Shown one piece after another: positions 62,226 to 64,000 of a stretch of DNA of 64,000 bases; positions within the stretch are counted from its first letter, which is position 1, and each line of letters opens with the position of its first letter. The stretch is from Chryseobacterium ureilyticum. GTDB lineage: Bacteria; Bacteroidota; Bacteroidia; Flavobacteriales; Weeksellaceae. Under the pieces are notes generated by a model. It was not told where the DNA came from. It saw nothing but the letters and a program-made list of their open reading frames with translations, and searched no databases. The position numbers and the translations under genes were made by a program. The stretch covers positions 558,001 to 622,000 of the forward strand of contig NZ_FTOL01000002.1 of assembly GCF_900156735.1 (NCBI RefSeq), written 5' to 3'.

Positions 62226-63749
62226 TTATTTCGCTTGAGCTGGCTGAGGTCCTGCAGGCTGTGGAGCCGTTGGATCAATCTGCAGTTGTGGCTGCATTGC
62301 CGGGTCAACTTTTGGTGCTGAAAGACCTGTTAATTTGTCTAAAATTGTCACCAATTCCTGCTCTCCAAGATTTACAAAAGATCTACTAGCAATCTTACCA
62401 TCTTTGTCAATGATTACAAAGCAAGGTAATTTGAATCCATATACACCATATTTTTTAGCGATATCAGATTCCATTCCTCCTTCTCCATAAACATTTACTC
62501 CCTGGATTCCTTTCAATAAAGAATTGCTTGTTTTTGTAAATTGATCTTTAGTATCGTCTACATTTACAAATACAAAGTTCATTTTAGATTTATAGAAGTT
62601 CACTACTTCTTTCAATACAGGAACAGTAGCCTCACCAATGTATGGATTCCATGATGCATAGAAGAATAACATATAAGGTTTTCCTTTGTTTTCAGAAAGC
62701 TTGTACGCTTTACCATCTTGCTTTACTAAAGAAGCTTCAGGAGCTGCTTCACCAATTTTAAGACCGGTAATTGCTACCTGCATTTTTAAAAGATCACTTT
62801 TAATAGTAGCATCCTTGATATCTGTATCAATTAATTTTTTGATTTTATCAATATTCTGAGCTGAAGTTTTTGGGTGAATATCAGCCTGAGCCATTACAAA
62901 TGCTAAAAGGTAATCTTTAGCTGTCTGAGAAAGATCTTTTTTAGTTCCTAAATATTTGGCAAACATTTCTGAAGTTGTAATATCAGTTTTTCCTTTACTG
63001 TTCGCTTCAGCATATTTTTGGAAGTCAGGAGTCATTTTTACAAGCAGATACTGTCTGTATAATGGGATTGACTTCACCATTGATTCTTTATCGCTATCTA
63101 ATTGAGCCTGGTAATCTGTCAAGGCTTTAGAAGCCTTATAAGCAGGGTTTCCAGCCATTGGTCCGTGAGACATTTCATAGTTAGCAAGCAAATTAAGAAT
63201 TGTTACTTTCGTATCATTCTTCTTCCATTCTAAAAGGCTTTTGCTTGGGTTATGTTTCTTTGCTAGATCTTCTACACTTTTGTTGATATCAGCTTCTACT
63301 TTATGCATTCCTTTTACAAATGCAGATTCATCACCAGCCATCAGCTGTCCTAAATTAATTTTATTTCCATAGTCACCTAAAAACTTCTGACTTGCCGTAA
63401 GGAAATCATTGTTGTTTTTAGCATCACCAGTAATCAAATATTCATTCGGGAAAGTAGCTCCGTTACCGGAAATATTAATTTTTTGTCCTTTTTCAAGATA
63501 AATCAGGTTTTGTTTGTTAGCATAATTGATCACATACATTCCATCTTTAGGAGCATCAAAGCTTCCTGAAAAATTACCATCTTTATCTAATCCTATATTA
63601 ATTAGAGGTAGGGTTCCTACTCCTGAAGCTTCTACAAATTCAATTCTTTCTAATGGTGAGCCTCCAGTAATTTTTCCTTTTACCTCTACTTTTTTTGAAC
63701 AAGACATCACGAAAACCGCGATGATAAACAATAAAAGATATTTTTTCAT
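62226..63749 (-). CDS. TlpA-like thioredoxin-fold lipoprotein with DUF4369 domain, lacking the CXXC cysteines
   Basis: This 507-residue protein uses the ATG at 63749, because the TTG upstream overlaps the promoter box. The signal KKYLLLFIIAVFVMSCSKK has a lipobox (VMSC). An N-terminal DUF4369-type domain (about 20-115) and a helical middle (about 120-345) lead to a thioredoxin/AhpC-like domain (about 350-480; APEASLVKQDG, FFYASWNPYIGEA, FVNVDDTKD). A Pro/Gln-rich tail ends it. Where TlpA has WCxxC this protein has WNPYI, so it should not act as a disulfide reductase; binding or a structural role is likely. Many annotations would call it TlpA family. Confidence 0.85.
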   Translation of the reverse strand: MKKYLLLFIIAVFVMSCSKKVEVKGKITGGSPLERIEFVEASGVGTLPLINIGLDKDGNFSGSFDAPKDGMYVINYANKQNLIYLEKGQKINISGNGATFPNEYLITGDAKNNNDFLTASQKFLGDYGNKINLGQLMAGDESAFVKGMHKVEADINKSVEDLAKKHNPSKSLLEWKKNDTKVTILNLLANYEMSHGPMAGNPAYKASKALTDYQAQLDSDKESMVKSIPLYRQYLLVKMTPDFQKYAEANSKGKTDITTSEMFAKYLGTKKDLSQTAKDYLLAFVMAQADIHPKTSAQNIDKIKKLIDTDIKDATIKSDLLKMQVAITGLKIGEAAPEASLVKQDGKAYKLSENKGKPYMLFFYASWNPYIGEATVPVLKEVVNFYKSKMNFVFVNVDDTKDQFTKTSNSLLKGIQGVNVYGEGGMESDIAKKYGVYGFKLPCFVIIDKDGKIASRSFVNLGEQELVTILDKLTGLSAPKVDPAMQPQLQIDPTAPQPAGPQPAQAK

Positions 63750-63767
63750 TTCAATTTTAATATTACA

Positions 63768-63775
63768 CAAAAATA
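63768..63775 (-). promoter_or_regulatory. Promoter -7 box of the thioredoxin-fold lipoprotein gene
   Basis: On the minus strand, TATTTTTG fits TAnnTTTG. It covers an upstream in-frame TTG, so translation should start at the ATG at 63749. Confidence 0.5.
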
Positions 63776-64000
63776 CGCTTTTTAGCGTTTCTTAATTCAC
63801 AGTGATTATTTTTTTTAAAAATTTTATTACGCCGATGAAAAGGGACATTCAATCAAATCATTTATCAATTTTTCAATGCTAAAAAGATAACTGAAATACA
63901 AATATCCAATACAGTTCAAGAGCCCTCAAATATATACTTATTAAATAAAGAAAGCATAAAGTCTGATAATAAGTTAACAAACTTTAACAACTTCTCATTT

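Overview
The window looks like chromosome of a Flavobacteriia member, most likely Chryseobacterium or a close Weeksellaceae relative. The DNA is AT-rich. Promoters fit the Bacteroidota pattern (TTTG, about 19 bp, TAnnTTTG), Shine-Dalgarno sequences are weak, and secreted proteins end in type IX secretion (T9SS) sorting domains. The tmRNA tag, FabV, the IPExxxVDY-type protein between rnc and pyk, and the DUF6048/DUF6452 pair all fit this group. The genus is inferred from gene content only.

Layout. 1-5035 (minus): a two-component system followed by a TolC/HlyD/RND heavy-metal-type efflux operon cut by the window edge. 5388-6263 (minus): seven tRNA genes in the order of the ancestral tufB operon (Thr-Tyr-Gly-Thr), with one triplet duplicated in tandem and no tuf gene. 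They lie behind rpsU, xerC and hpf. 8097-8495 (plus): ssrA (tmRNA).

8437-27157 is an 18.6-kb genomic island in the 3' end of ssrA. It is bounded by a perfect 98-bp direct repeat and has a tyrosine integrase next to the right end. From left to right it holds unknown candidate defence genes (a protein with a KHxR motif, a two-gene unit of unknown family, a PIN-like protein with a possible second nuclease domain), an ardA antirestriction gene with a +1 frameshift in a G5 run, a serine recombinase with an unknown partner, a primase-like BT4734/VirE-N protein, a strongly folded non-coding element, an unknown lipoprotein/secreted/cytoplasmic trio, a type VI secretion tip cassette (VgrG, NodB deacetylase-like effector, membrane-anchored probable immunity protein, PAAR-like DUF4280), a nucleotide-binding sensor-like protein, and the integrase. 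No relaxase or conjugation genes were seen, so it is more like a mobilizable or satellite island than a complete ICE.

27273-43741 is housekeeping core: fabV, catB-type acetyltransferase, acpP-fabF-rnc-(IPExxxVDY)-pyk, an aldehyde dehydrogenase, hutG, a BCCT transporter, hutI, ruvB, a PaiB-like flavoprotein, an MBL-fold hydrolase and coaE. 43808-59375 (minus) carries four large T9SS cargo proteins: two zinc metalloproteases and two fibronectin-III/GEVED multidomain proteins. Two of these genes share a nearly identical 1.37-kb 3' end. 59578-63749 (minus) holds a DUF6048/DUF6452 pair, rlmD and a thioredoxin-fold lipoprotein lacking the CXXC cysteines.
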